Assembly (NCBI GenBank): GCA_963837695.1
Contig: CAWINZ010000005.1
Coordinates: 372,001 to 436,000 of the forward strand
Length of the DNA stretch: 64,000 nt
From: VRUE01 sp963837695
Lineage (GTDB): Bacteria; Actinomycetota; Thermoleophilia; Solirubrobacterales; 70-9
Reading direction: 5' to 3'
Shown here: positions 16,167 to 23,120 of the stretch, piece by piece
How positions within the stretch are numbered: position 1 is the stretch's first letter
How the letters are laid out: each line of letters begins with the position of its first letter
Program-made: the position numbers and the translations under genes
Notes under the pieces: generated by a model
The model's input: the letters and a program-made list of their open reading frames with translations, nothing else
Told to the model about the DNA's origin: nothing
The model's database searches: none

Positions 16167-17045
16167 GTGCTCACCGACCGGGTCGAGAACTGGCGCCGCG
16201 AGGGGGCGATCGAGGAGGTGCTCGGCCGCAAGCTCTTCGTGCGCCGGCGCGGCGGTGGCGAGGGGACCCTGCTGCTCTTCCTGCACGGCTTCCCCTCCAG
16301 CTCGTATGACTGGCGGCCGCTGTTCGAGCTGCGCCCGCCCGGCGAGGCGACGCTGTGCTTCGACTTCCTCGGCTTCGGCCTCTCCGAGAAGCCGCGCGAC
16401 CACCAGTACACGCTCGCCTGGCAGGCCGAGGCGGCGGAGGAGCTGGTGCGGCGCTCCGGCGCGGAGCGTGTCTTCGTCGTCGGCCACGACATGGGCACCT
16501 CGGTCGCCACCGAGCTGATGGCCCGGGACCTGCGCGGCGAGCTCGGCTTCGCGATGAGCGGCGCGCTGCTCTTCAACGGCAGCATGCTGCTGCACCTCGC
16601 CAAGCCGACGCCGGGACAGAAACTGCTGCGCAGTCGCCTCGGGCCGGTCTTCGCCCGGCTGACCAGCGAGCGCAGCTTCCGCGCCCAGTTCGCACGCATC
16701 TTTTCCCCGGCGCACCCGCTGACCGCCGAGGAGGCCGCCGACCAGTGGTCGCTGCTCGTCCACGGCGGCGGCCAGCGCATCGCCCACCTGACGATCAACT
16801 ACATGGCCGAGCGCGAACGCTTCACCGAGCGCTGGCACGGCGCCCTGCGCGACTGGCCCGGCCCGCTCAGCCTGGCCTGGGGGATGCACGACCCGGTCGC
16901 GCGGACGGCGGTTCTCGACGGCCTGCGCGAGCTGCGCCCCGGGGTCGAGACGATCGAGCTGCCCGACGCCGGCCACTACCCGCAGATCGAACAGCCCGAG
17001 CTGATCTCAGCGGCGCTGGACACGGCGCTATCGCACGAGCGGTAG
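16167..17045 (+). CDS. Alpha/beta hydrolase (haloalkane dehalogenase/epoxide hydrolase-like)
   Basis: 292-residue alpha/beta-hydrolase. The oxyanion motif is HGFP at residues 40-43. The nucleophile elbow GHDMG makes Asp108 the nucleophile, as in haloalkane dehalogenases and epoxide hydrolases; the base His is in DAGHYPQIE near residue 275. A cap domain with helices lies at about 130-215. Asp as nucleophile rules out a simple esterase. The start is GTG at 16167. It is the last gene of the plus-strand group beginning at 14457. Confidence 0.87.
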   Translation: MLTDRVENWRREGAIEEVLGRKLFVRRRGGGEGTLLLFLHGFPSSSYDWRPLFELRPPGEATLCFDFLGFGLSEKPRDHQYTLAWQAEAAEELVRRSGAERVFVVGHDMGTSVATELMARDLRGELGFAMSGALLFNGSMLLHLAKPTPGQKLLRSRLGPVFARLTSERSFRAQFARIFSPAHPLTAEEAADQWSLLVHGGGQRIAHLTINYMAERERFTERWHGALRDWPGPLSLAWGMHDPVARTAVLDGLRELRPGVETIELPDAGHYPQIEQPELISAALDTALSHER

Positions 17046-17099
17046 GCACGCGGTCGAGATTCAGCCCTCAGTACGACTCAAACCTCGATCGCGGTCAAA

Positions 17100-17330
17100 T
17101 CAGCCGAGGCCGTGCGGGCGCAGGTGGTCTTCGGCCATCTGCTTGAGCCCGACGCGGTCAATCTTGCCGGTCGGGTTGAGCGGCATCTCCTCGAGCACGA
17201 TGACCTCCTCGGGCGCCTTGTAGCCGATCCGCTCGCGGCAGTGGACGATCAGGTCGGCGGCCGAGGGCCGCGCGGCGCCAGCCCGAAGGGTCACGTAGGC
17301 GCGCACGTTCTCCCCGTGGACGACGTCGTG
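17100..17330 (-). pseudogene. C-terminal remnant of an acyl-CoA synthetase (AMP-binding enzyme)
   Basis: About 75 codons read as the C-terminal AMP-binding module of adenylate-forming enzymes: VHGENVRAYVTL, then ERIGYKAPEEV, and PLNPTGKIDR with the catalytic Lys. The frame is intact to its stop, but homology to the much longer enzyme ends abruptly near 17330, where unrelated sequence begins. There is no ATP-binding or AMP-binding core nearby. It is therefore a deletion remnant, marking the left edge of the variable region. Confidence 0.75.
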
Positions 17331-17429
17331 CGCCCTACGACGAGCTGCTGATGGGCGGCATGGACAGGCTGGAAGCGCGCGCCCACGTCCGAGGCGAAGT
17401 CGGGCGGGTCATGGCCGACTGGCGGTAGA

Positions 17430-17921
17430 TCAGGCAGCGCATGCTCGCGCCAGCTCGCGCCAAGGCCCGACACCCCAATACCTCCGTGCCGCACCAGACG
17501 TCGACGGCAGAACCCAGACCGCCGCGCCGCCAATTCGCTCCGGTTGAAGCCCATAGTCGACGCTACGACCGAGCGCGCCGCGAGCGGCGTTCTTTCCGTT
17601 GAAGGCGAGGTTGGCGGGTTCGACCTCGGCGATACGGGCTTCCAGGCCCGCCACGTCGAACTCGCCCGTCCCAACCTCCCGGTCGGAACCGTGAAGCACC
17701 TTGCAGATGTCGGTGAGGCCGATCCCGAAACCTGGCAGCCGTTCGAATTCCGTCGGCGAGAGCCGCGCCGGCGTCAGCCCCGTCGAGTGAAGCGTCGCCC
17801 AAAAGGCATTGCCGGGACCCGAGTAGTAAGCACCGGCCCGAGCGGACGCCGTTCCAGCCGCCGTCCCGCAGAAAACGACTCGCAACCCTGGTCGCAGCAC
17901 GTCGGGCAGAACACCGGCCAT
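17430..17921 (-). CDS. mug: Mismatch-specific uracil-DNA glycosylase (Mug, UDG family 2)
   Basis: 163-residue DNA repair enzyme removing uracil or thymine mispaired with guanine and related lesions. The family blocks are visible: VVFCGTAAG (counterpart of GINPG), YYSGPGNAFWATLHSTGLTP, GFGIGLTDICK, LAFNGK, and LPSTSGAAR, the second active-site loop. The ATG at 17921 fits the usual length. It is an isolated gene beside the acyl-CoA synthetase remnant. Confidence in the family is high; lesion preference is unknown. Confidence 0.9.
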   Translation of the reverse strand: MAGVLPDVLRPGLRVVFCGTAAGTASARAGAYYSGPGNAFWATLHSTGLTPARLSPTEFERLPGFGIGLTDICKVLHGSDREVGTGEFDVAGLEARIAEVEPANLAFNGKNAARGALGRSVDYGLQPERIGGAAVWVLPSTSGAARRYWGVGPWRELARACAA

Positions 17922-18002
17922 CGCGACACGCTACCCCGAGCCACCCCAAGTCCACCCGGAATCGCTACAACGGTCTGAGCAGCGACAGATCGAGGCCCCC
18001 GC

Positions 18003-18500
18003 TCAGTGGCTGACTGGCAGCGGCGGGATTACCCCGAGCTTCTGCTCTTTCGGGAAGAGCCTGGCGATGGCCCCAGCGAGGGTCTCGAAGTGCTTTTGAT
18101 CCGCAGTGCAAACGGGCTCGCCGGCCAGCCACGCCGTTGCAGCGATCTGGATGTCTGTGATCCAGGCGACCCTGCGCTCTGGCTTGGCACCCCGGTCCCG
18201 CTGCGAACGGCGGCCGGTTGGTGGTGCTGGCAGCATCGCCCGCAGCTGTCCGGCGAGCAGTGCAGCCTCCCAACTCAGCGGCAGCACCTCCAGCACCCCG
18301 ACCGCAAATAGCTCCCTGAACCAGGCAAGCAGGGCGGCGAACCTGACATCGGCTTGGCGCTCCAAGCCAAAGGCAATCTCCTGGACCGTGGGCGCAGCCA
18401 GGAGGAAGGGCTCATTTGCGAGTGCCGCCTCGCTTGCCAGCTCGAAGAGCGGACCGTCCGGGTGCAGATCGGAGGCGACCGAGGTGTCCCAGACCGCCAT
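18003..18500 (-). CDS. PIN-domain toxin (VapC-like)
   Basis: 165-residue PIN-domain ribonuclease. The catalytic acidic residues appear in MAVWDTSVASDLH (first Asp), APTVQEIAFGLE (Glu), WITDIQIAATAW (Asp) and CTADQKHFE (last Asp). It is about 25 residues longer than a minimal VapC because of a basic insert (TGRRSQRDRGAKPERR) before the third motif. The gene lies 11 nt downstream of a small DNA-binding antitoxin, on the same strand, forming a toxin-antitoxin pair. Target RNA unknown. Confidence 0.8.
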   Translation of the reverse strand: MAVWDTSVASDLHPDGPLFELASEAALANEPFLLAAPTVQEIAFGLERQADVRFAALLAWFRELFAVGVLEVLPLSWEAALLAGQLRAMLPAPPTGRRSQRDRGAKPERRVAWITDIQIAATAWLAGEPVCTADQKHFETLAGAIARLFPKEQKLGVIPPLPVSH

Positions 18501-18511
18501 CGCGCTGGGGC

Positions 18512-18823
18512 CTAACCGCGGTCGGCGAGGATCGCCTCGCGCGCCTCTTGCGGCGAGGGGAAAGTTCCAGCGGTGGAGCCGTTCAACCCCGAGATTGCCT
18601 TGCGGTGACGAGCTATTACTCGCTGGCGGGCGCGGTAGCGATCCGCCGCCTCGGCGCCGAGCTGGGCCAGATAGACGAGCGCCTCGTTCTCGCTCACCCC
18701 GAGGCTGCGGGCGGTTCGCGACAGCTCAGCCCCGAGGGACGCGGGGACGCGCAGCGTCGTTCGACGATCCTCACCGCGAGTGCCGCTCTTCCTAGCCGAT
18801 CGGCTTTTCTGCTGGGTTGCCAC
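18512..18823 (-). CDS. Antitoxin, ribbon-helix-helix-like, partner of PIN toxin
   Basis: 103-residue basic protein. The segment TTLRVPASLGAELSRTARSLGVSENEALVYLAQLG is a ribbon-helix-helix-like DNA-binding unit, and the C-terminal part (PSPQEAREAILADRG) resembles toxin-binding tails of VapB. The start is GTG at 18823. A perfect 19-bp palindrome at 18836-18854 lies 12 bp upstream and is the likely autoregulatory site. It is followed after 11 nt by the PIN toxin. Confidence 0.7.
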   Translation of the reverse strand: MATQQKSRSARKSGTRGEDRRTTLRVPASLGAELSRTARSLGVSENEALVYLAQLGAEAADRYRARQRVIARHRKAISGLNGSTAGTFPSPQEAREAILADRG

Positions 18824-18835
18824 GGGGACACGTTA

Positions 18836-18854
18836 GCGCATCAACTTGATGCGC
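18836..18854. promoter_or_regulatory. Perfect palindromic operator of the VapBC-like pair
   Basis: GCGCATCAA at 18836-18844 and TTGATGCGC at 18846-18854 form 9-bp perfect arms around a single central base. The site lies 12 bp upstream of the antitoxin start and would overlap the promoter, as expected for VapB autorepression. Confidence 0.6.
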
Positions 18855-18978
18855 AGTTCAGTCCAGGGTCTTACCGGCGTTGACACCGGGTCGTCGGTTC
18901 GATCTCGCCTATCTGGCGGCTTCTATCGGGCCGCGCTGCCCGAGCCTTTCCGAAAGCCGTCCGTGGACAGCGAGGACT

Positions 18979-19356
18979 TCAGTAAGCCGACTCGAGCCCT
19001 GCAAGCATCGGGAAGTGGCGCACGTTCGTGGTGAGCAGGTCGGCCTCGAGCAGGAGTGCGGTGGCGGCGATCAGGTAATCGGCGTCGTCTATGCCGCTGT
19101 GGGCACGACGGTGACTCTGGGCGAGTACGCCGGCAGCACGTGACACCTCCTCCCCGACGGGCACCCAGGACAGTGCCGAGAAGAACTGCTCGAGCGCCTC
19201 GACCTCGCCCTTGCGGACACCGGCCAGTAGCTCGAAGCGCACGACCTCGCTTGCGAGAAGAACCTCCTCGGCTTCGATCAAGTCGTTGAGCAGATCGACC
19301 GCGGGCCGCAGGCCGTGGAGATGATCGATCGCGACGCTCGTGTCGAGCAGCTTCAC
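18979..19356 (-). CDS. vapC: VapC-type PIN-domain toxin
   Basis: 125-residue PIN-domain ribonuclease toxin. KLLDTSVAIDHL carries the first catalytic Asp, EVVRFELLAG the Glu, GIDDADYLIAATALL the third acidic site, and TTNVRHFPML the end motif. The GTG at 19356 is chosen because it overlaps the antitoxin stop by 4 nt (GTGA), which couples translation, and gives the standard VapC N-terminus. An upstream in-frame extension would only duplicate antitoxin sequence. Confidence 0.88.
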   Translation of the reverse strand: MKLLDTSVAIDHLHGLRPAVDLLNDLIEAEEVLLASEVVRFELLAGVRKGEVEALEQFFSALSWVPVGEEVSRAAGVLAQSHRRAHSGIDDADYLIAATALLLEADLLTTNVRHFPMLAGLESAY

Positions 19357-19617
19357 TTGACGCCGAGACGGGCCAAGCGCTCGTTCAGGTCGCCGCCGCG
19401 CATGGCGTCGACGTACACGGCTCCGCTGCGCCGGCGTCCCCGCCATGACCCAGCGCTTGCACGAAGAGCATCAAGCCTCTCGTCCTTCCCTTGGCGGCCG
19501 AAGGAAGCTCTTACCGCGCGGCGGACAAGCTCTGAGCGCGATGCCCCAGTCTCTTGCGACGCCCGCTCGAGGAGGTCGAGCTCGTCTTCGCCAAGGTAGA
19601 TCTGGGTTCGACCCATA
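19353..19617 (-). CDS. vapB: VapB-type antitoxin, ribbon-helix-helix
   Basis: 87-residue antitoxin. GRTQIYLGEDELDLLERASQETGASRSELVRRAVRASFG is a classical ribbon-helix-helix; the C-terminal NERLARLGVK tail should bind the toxin. The ATG at 19617 directly follows the DNA-binding start and lies only 6 nt after a perfect TATAAT box, so the message is probably leaderless. It overlaps vapC by 4 nt. Confidence 0.85.
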
Positions 19618-19645
19618 GCACCATTATACACCTAGTGGTGTCTAA
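19618..19645 (-). promoter_or_regulatory. vapBC promoter with overlapping inverted repeat
   Basis: On the minus strand a perfect TATAAT occupies 19629-19624, six bases before the vapB ATG. An inverted repeat ACACC/GGTGT (19629-19633 and 19638-19642) touches the -10 box, so antitoxin binding there would block transcription. The short distance implies a leaderless transcript, which is common in actinobacteria. Confidence 0.6.
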
Positions 19646-19660
19646 ATGATTAGCTGAAGG

Positions 19661-19687
19661 AGCACACGACTCCGAATCGTGTGCTCT
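19661..19687. other. Perfect 10-bp hairpin resembling a tRNA anticodon arm
   Basis: GAGCACACGA pairs perfectly with TCGTGTGCTC around a 7-nt loop CTCCGAA. The 7-nt loop is laid out like an anticodon loop with CCG at positions 34-36 (tRNA-Arg type). The stem resembles the anticodon region of the tRNA-Phe at 24455 (GAGCACACGA). D-arm and T-arm pairing are not convincing, so it is not a functional tRNA. It may be a degraded tRNA piece or a terminator-like hairpin. Confidence 0.45.
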
Positions 19688-19893
19688 TAAGTTCGACGGT
19701 GCTCTCACTCCTTCAGGAGGGGCACCTTTTCGCTTGCTAGAGGGAAATCTGACGCCGACCGATTTCCTCATGTCATCAGTCGGCGGTTCCTCGAGCTGCT
19801 TGATTGGGCCACGAATGGGCCGCCGTGGCCCAAACGATAATCCTCGCCTTCGCAAAACAGAAGAGAAAAAGGCTTGATTTGCAGGGATAAAAT

Positions 19894-19937
19894 GATGGCG
19901 AGGGTGGGAATCGAACCCACGACACCACGATTTTCAG
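19894..19937. repeat. tRNA-Phe 3'-half direct repeat (att-like), copy 1
   Basis: 44 bp identical to the 3' part of the tRNA-Phe gene at 24455-24527, from the anticodon loop (CTGAAAA on the minus strand) to the discriminator base plus flanking bases. It lies in the same orientation as the real tRNA and the copy at 21746. Such partial tRNA copies are the left or right att sites left by site-specific integration. This one is the outer boundary of the cassette array. Confidence 0.85.
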
Positions 19938-20042
19938 CTTTTTCAGCCGTTTTCGAGCGTTTGCGGCTGTTGCACTTTTCCCCGCTAAATCGCGGTTTCC
20001 GATATTTCGCCGATCCGCGACTTTCGGCTGTTTTCGGGCGGC

Positions 20043-20066
20043 GCGTTGACCTGGTGTTGACCTGAG
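20043..20066. repeat. Short direct repeat inside the island edge, copy 1
   Basis: A 24-bp stretch starting GCGTTGACCTGG and ending GTTGACCTGAG, itself a near duplication of GTTGACCTG. A copy with three or four differences lies at 24383-24406, near the opposite att copy. Read on the minus strand it would encode residues such as GQVNTRST, like the tails of some integrases that run into an att site, but no integrase body is present. Either an integrase-tail relic or a recombinase accessory site. Confidence 0.4.
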
Positions 20067-20075
20067 CGGCCTGCC

Positions 20076-20942
20076 CTACCCCCACTGTCGTGTCGACGGA
20101 TTCCAGGTCGAGCTTCGCCCGTCCTGCAACCCGTCGATGAAGTAGACCACCGCATCGACTACATCGGCGAAGCGCTCTGGCAGGACCAGGAGGCCGGCGC
20201 GAGTACGGAACGCCTCCCAAGGCTCCTGGCGGCTCTCGCGGAGGGTTTCGAGGAGCAGTCCAAGGGGACGCACCTCGTGGCCGCGATGATCGGCGACGCT
20301 GCGCAGCGCGTCGCGAAGGGGCTCGGCCTCGATGGAATGAATCTGCGAGAGCAGATACACGTCGCCGTAATCGCGGTCGCGGGTGTTGGCGTCGCCAAGG
20401 AACATCATCGTGTCGGCCTTCTCGGCAATCACGCTCTCCAGCGGATAGCCGAGAAGCGGAATGCCTGGATCGCCGAGCAGCGTCGGGTAGTCGATCGGCT
20501 GTGGCTCGACTGGATCGCCGAAGGACAGATCGAGCCTGAGCTTGAGCTCAGCGCGTCCGAGGCTCGCCGGCAGGCTGAGACGGATGCCCTCGTAGTCAGC
20601 TCCTTCGCGGATCGTGGCGAACGAGATTGCCGCGGTGTCGAACTCGACTCCATCGGCCATCGGGATCGAGGCGACCTCCTTGATCGCGTCCCGGAGGCTG
20701 CGCTCGTCGTTGGCCAGGCCGCGCGCGAGCATGTCAGCGTCTCGCGTCCCGCGCCGCACGTCCAGCACGGCGAGCAGCATCCCACCCTTGAGGACGAGCT
20801 TGTCGGCAAACCGCGACTCGGCCAGCCGGGCGAGGAACCGCTCATGGATGTACAGCTCAAAAAGCTGCTGCGTATTGCGCCCCTGATCGCGGGCGAGCTT
20901 CTGAAGATCGAGATAGACCCGTTGGGGCGTGCGCTCGGTCAC
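20076..20942 (-). CDS. AbiEii/AbiGii-type nucleotidyltransferase toxin
   Basis: 288-residue DUF1814/COG2253 nucleotidyltransferase, the toxin of type IV AbiE systems. Family blocks: FLARLAESRFADKLVLKGGMLL, then RRGTRDADML with the catalytic acidic residues, RLDLSFGDPVEPQP, and YPLESVIAEKADTM with the conserved Lys. AbiEii-like enzymes transfer nucleotides, in some cases to tRNA acceptor ends, and stop growth of phage-infected cells. The start is GTG at 20942, overlapping the antitoxin stop by 4 nt. Together with the upstream antitoxin it is the sole cargo between att copies 1 and 2. Confidence 0.9.
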   Translation of the reverse strand: MTERTPQRVYLDLQKLARDQGRNTQQLFELYIHERFLARLAESRFADKLVLKGGMLLAVLDVRRGTRDADMLARGLANDERSLRDAIKEVASIPMADGVEFDTAAISFATIREGADYEGIRLSLPASLGRAELKLRLDLSFGDPVEPQPIDYPTLLGDPGIPLLGYPLESVIAEKADTMMFLGDANTRDRDYGDVYLLSQIHSIEAEPLRDALRSVADHRGHEVRPLGLLLETLRESRQEPWEAFRTRAGLLVLPERFADVVDAVVYFIDGLQDGRSSTWNPSTRQWG

Positions 20943-21541
20943 GCCAGCAGGGGCTCCATTGCCTCGGCCATGACCGATCCGACACGCAGACGGCGTGCCA
21001 GCGCCAGCAGCTCGCCTGGCTTGGCATCACCGCCCTGCAGGTACCTGCGCAGCGCTCCGAGCGCCAGATCGCGGCCCACGCGCGAGCGGAGGCGCATGAG
21101 GTCAACGACCGTCCGCTCCTTAGAGCTGATCGCGATCGCCTCGCCCGATTCGATCTTCTCCACTGTGCGCCCGAGCGAGAACGTCGCGGCCGAGAAGACA
21201 TGAACCCGCGTCGGCGGGTAGACGATCCTCGGACGATGCCTCCCGCGAGCGATCGCCAGGTGGACCGCATCCGGCATCTCGTCGCTCAGGTCCCAGAAGC
21301 TGGCAGCGGAGTTGAGGCAGATCATCCCCTCCGGCGCCCGGCGACACACGGCCACCAGATCAAGGTGAGCGGTCGCCGGAGCATCAGCGACACGGTAGAC
21401 CCCGCGCGACAGCTCGACCAGATCCCCGCTGTCCCGCAGCTGGTACAGATCCTCCCAGCGAGCCCCGCCCTCGATCAGCTCCGCGGCCGATGAGATTCCG
21501 CCAGCACGGCGCGCGATGTCGATCACCTCGCTCGGTCTCAT
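20939..21541 (-). CDS. AbiEi-type antitoxin/transcriptional repressor
   Basis: 200-residue AbiEi family protein. The N-terminal winged helix (DIARRAGGISSAAELIEGGARWEDLYQLRDSGDLVELSRGVYRV) binds DNA, and the C-terminal part has CLNSAASFWDLSDEMPDAVHLAIARG, typical of AbiEi. The ATG at 21541 gives the expected N-terminus; a longer version is not needed. AbiEi represses its own operon, and two nested inverted repeats lie directly upstream (21542-21597). The stop overlaps the toxin start (GTGA). Confidence 0.88.
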   Translation of the reverse strand: MRPSEVIDIARRAGGISSAAELIEGGARWEDLYQLRDSGDLVELSRGVYRVADAPATAHLDLVAVCRRAPEGMICLNSAASFWDLSDEMPDAVHLAIARGRHRPRIVYPPTRVHVFSAATFSLGRTVEKIESGEAIAISSKERTVVDLMRLRSRVGRDLALGALRRYLQGGDAKPGELLALARRLRVGSVMAEAMEPLLA

Positions 21542-21597
21542 GGATGAAAGTCTACACACCTAGAAGCTACATGTGCAGGATTTCATCCAGTAGCTTC
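21542..21597. promoter_or_regulatory. Two interleaved inverted repeats upstream of abiEi
   Basis: GGATGAAA (21542-21549) pairs with TTTCATCC (21581-21588), and GAAGCTAC (21563-21570) pairs with GTAGCTTC (21590-21597). The two 8-bp repeats interlock and begin at the antitoxin start codon. AbiEi proteins bind paired inverted repeats at their promoter (established), so this is the probable operator. Confidence 0.6.
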
Positions 21598-21745
21598 GTC
21601 AGCCGCTGGCACGACAACGTCATCCATGAATCGGCCCCCAATGGGCGACGATTGGGCGACGAGGCCCGAAAATCGCCCTCTCAGGGCCGCTTCAAGGACT
21701 CGGAAAACCAGCCGAACACCCGCCCACATGCAGGGGAGACAACTA

Positions 21746-21788
21746 ATGGCGAGGGTGGGAATCGAACCCACGACACCACGATTTTCAG
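21746..21788. repeat. tRNA-Phe 3'-half direct repeat (att-like), copy 2
   Basis: 43 bp identical to the copies at 19894 and 24454, in the same orientation. It separates the AbiE cassette (20076-21541) from the second AbiE-like cassette (22062-24060). Identity to the tRNA stops at the anticodon loop on one side and just past the discriminator on the other, as expected for recombination within a tRNA-gene att site. Confidence 0.85.
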
Positions 21789-21971
21789 CGACGCGAGACG
21801 GGTGGCCGGAGGGGCAGCAAATGGCTTGGTCATGCGGTTTGCAGCCCAATCGGCGATCCACCCCTGCCCCCGGATTCGGGCAGATCAGGGCGGTTCTGGA
21901 CTCCGCGGGCCGTTGGAGTCCAAAATGGGGGGAGGCTGGCGGCTCAGGCCGTCTTGCTTCTGCCACTTGCA

Positions 21972-22031
21972 TTTCCTGCGTAAATTCAGCTTCCTGCTAC
22001 ATTGCGCAGGTTCCTGTATTTACGCAGGAAA
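21972..22031. promoter_or_regulatory. 14-bp perfect inverted repeat upstream of second AbiE-like operon
   Basis: TTTCCTGCGTAAAT (21972-21985) is the exact inverse complement of ATTTACGCAGGAAA (22018-22031). Between them TTCCTG and GCAGG repeat the same half-sites. The structure ends 30 bp before the antitoxin ATG and is relatively AT-rich. It is the likely operator for the AbiEi-like protein of this cassette. Confidence 0.65.
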
Positions 22032-22061
22032 CTGCCGGCACAAGGAGCCGGGACCCGACCT

Positions 22062-23120
22062 ATGCAAGCTAGCGCGAAATCGCTTGAACGAGACGCCGTT
22101 CGCCGGATTCCCACCCTCCTCGCGGAGCTTCTCGACGAGCCCGATCTAGAGCTGGCAACCGAGGCCTCCCCGGCAGACTCAGGTGTCGACTTCTTGGCCC
22201 AAGACACGAAGGGCCGGAGATGGCTGTTCGAGATCAAGGGATCGAGTGGTCCCGGCCAGGTGGATAGGGCGGCAAGGCAGCTACGGGCTTTCGCTGACGC
22301 TGACCCGGACGCGATCCCGATCCTCGTCGTCCCCTACATGTCGGAGGCGGGCGGCGAGACTGCGGAGCGGGCGGCCGTGAACTGGATCGACCTCTCGGGC
22401 AACGCCAGCATCCGAGACGAGGGCCTGCGTGTATGGGTGCGGGGCAGACCGAACGAGCTGCGCACCGCGGGGCGGCCTTCCTCCCCCTTCGCGCCGAAAA
22501 GCGCGCGGATCTCCCGGGCGCTCCTGCTTGAACCGAAGCGTTGGTGGCGCCAGCGAGACCTCGTGGCCGCGACGCACCTGGACGACGGCAACGTTTCGCG
22601 CATCGTCGGTCGGCTTGACGAGGCAGCCCTGCTCGAGCGTCGCGACAAGGAGCTTCGGCCCCGCGATCCCGACCTTCTCCTCGATGCCTGGGCGCAGGAG
22701 TACCGCTTCGATCGCCACGACGCCATCCAGGGCCACATCAGCGGCAGCGGGATCGAGGTCGCCCGCAGCCTCTCCGCGAACCTGACCAAGCGACAGATCG
22801 CACATGCCTTCACCGGCCTGTCCGCCGCTTGGGCGATAGATCGCTTCGCGCGCTTCAGGCTGACCTCGGTCTACGTCGACGGAGATCCGCGGGAGATCGT
22901 CGAGCGACTCGACATCCGCCAAGGCTCCAAAGGAGCCAGCGTGCAGATCCTCGGCCCGGACGACGCCGGAGTCTTCGCCGGCGAGCAGGATTGCGATGAG
23001 CTGCGCTGCGTCTCGACCGTGCAGGCGTACCTTGACCTCCTCCACCTCCCCGAGCGGGCCGCGGAGGCCGCGCAACATCTCCGAGATCACCACCTGGATT
23101 GGCATGGCCGCACCCGATAA
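22062..23120 (+). CDS. AbiEi-like antitoxin (type IV toxin-antitoxin system)
   Basis: 352-residue protein with a basic N-terminal nuclease-like/AbiEi fold: LAQDTKGRRWLFEIKGSSGPG, then VVPYMSEAGGE, VNWIDLSGNASI, a winged helix at about residues 140-200 (ARISRALLLEPKRWWRQRDLVAATHLDDGNVSRIVGRL) and a C-terminal AbiEi-type domain (AFTGLSAAWAIDRFARFRLTSVYV). The ATG at 22062 has AAGGAG upstream. It overlaps the downstream nucleotidyltransferase gene by 17 nt. The assignment to AbiEi rests on this domain order and on the partner; it is unrelated in sequence to the antitoxin at 20939. Confidence 0.75.
   Translation: MQASAKSLERDAVRRIPTLLAELLDEPDLELATEASPADSGVDFLAQDTKGRRWLFEIKGSSGPGQVDRAARQLRAFADADPDAIPILVVPYMSEAGGETAERAAVNWIDLSGNASIRDEGLRVWVRGRPNELRTAGRPSSPFAPKSARISRALLLEPKRWWRQRDLVAATHLDDGNVSRIVGRLDEAALLERRDKELRPRDPDLLLDAWAQEYRFDRHDAIQGHISGSGIEVARSLSANLTKRQIAHAFTGLSAAWAIDRFARFRLTSVYVDGDPREIVERLDIRQGSKGASVQILGPDDAGVFAGEQDCDELRCVSTVQAYLDLLHLPERAAEAAQHLRDHHLDWHGRTR

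Noticed and set aside
17349..17428. Short plus-strand frame ending at 17428 considered as a gene
   Set aside because: Only about 27 codons, no start region or ribosome site; treated as a deletion scar.
19709..19720. CTCC-TTCA-GGAG hairpin as a terminator
   Set aside because: Only 4 bp of stem, and no gene ends nearby in the right direction.
19894..19937. Additional functional tRNA genes at the att copies (19894 and 21746)
   Set aside because: The 5' half is missing in both; only anticodon loop to discriminator is present.
19768..20220. Minus-strand frame reading through att copy 1 as an integrase end (ENRGVVGSIPTLA)
   Set aside because: The peptide is just the translated att sequence; no recombinase catalytic residues occur upstream.
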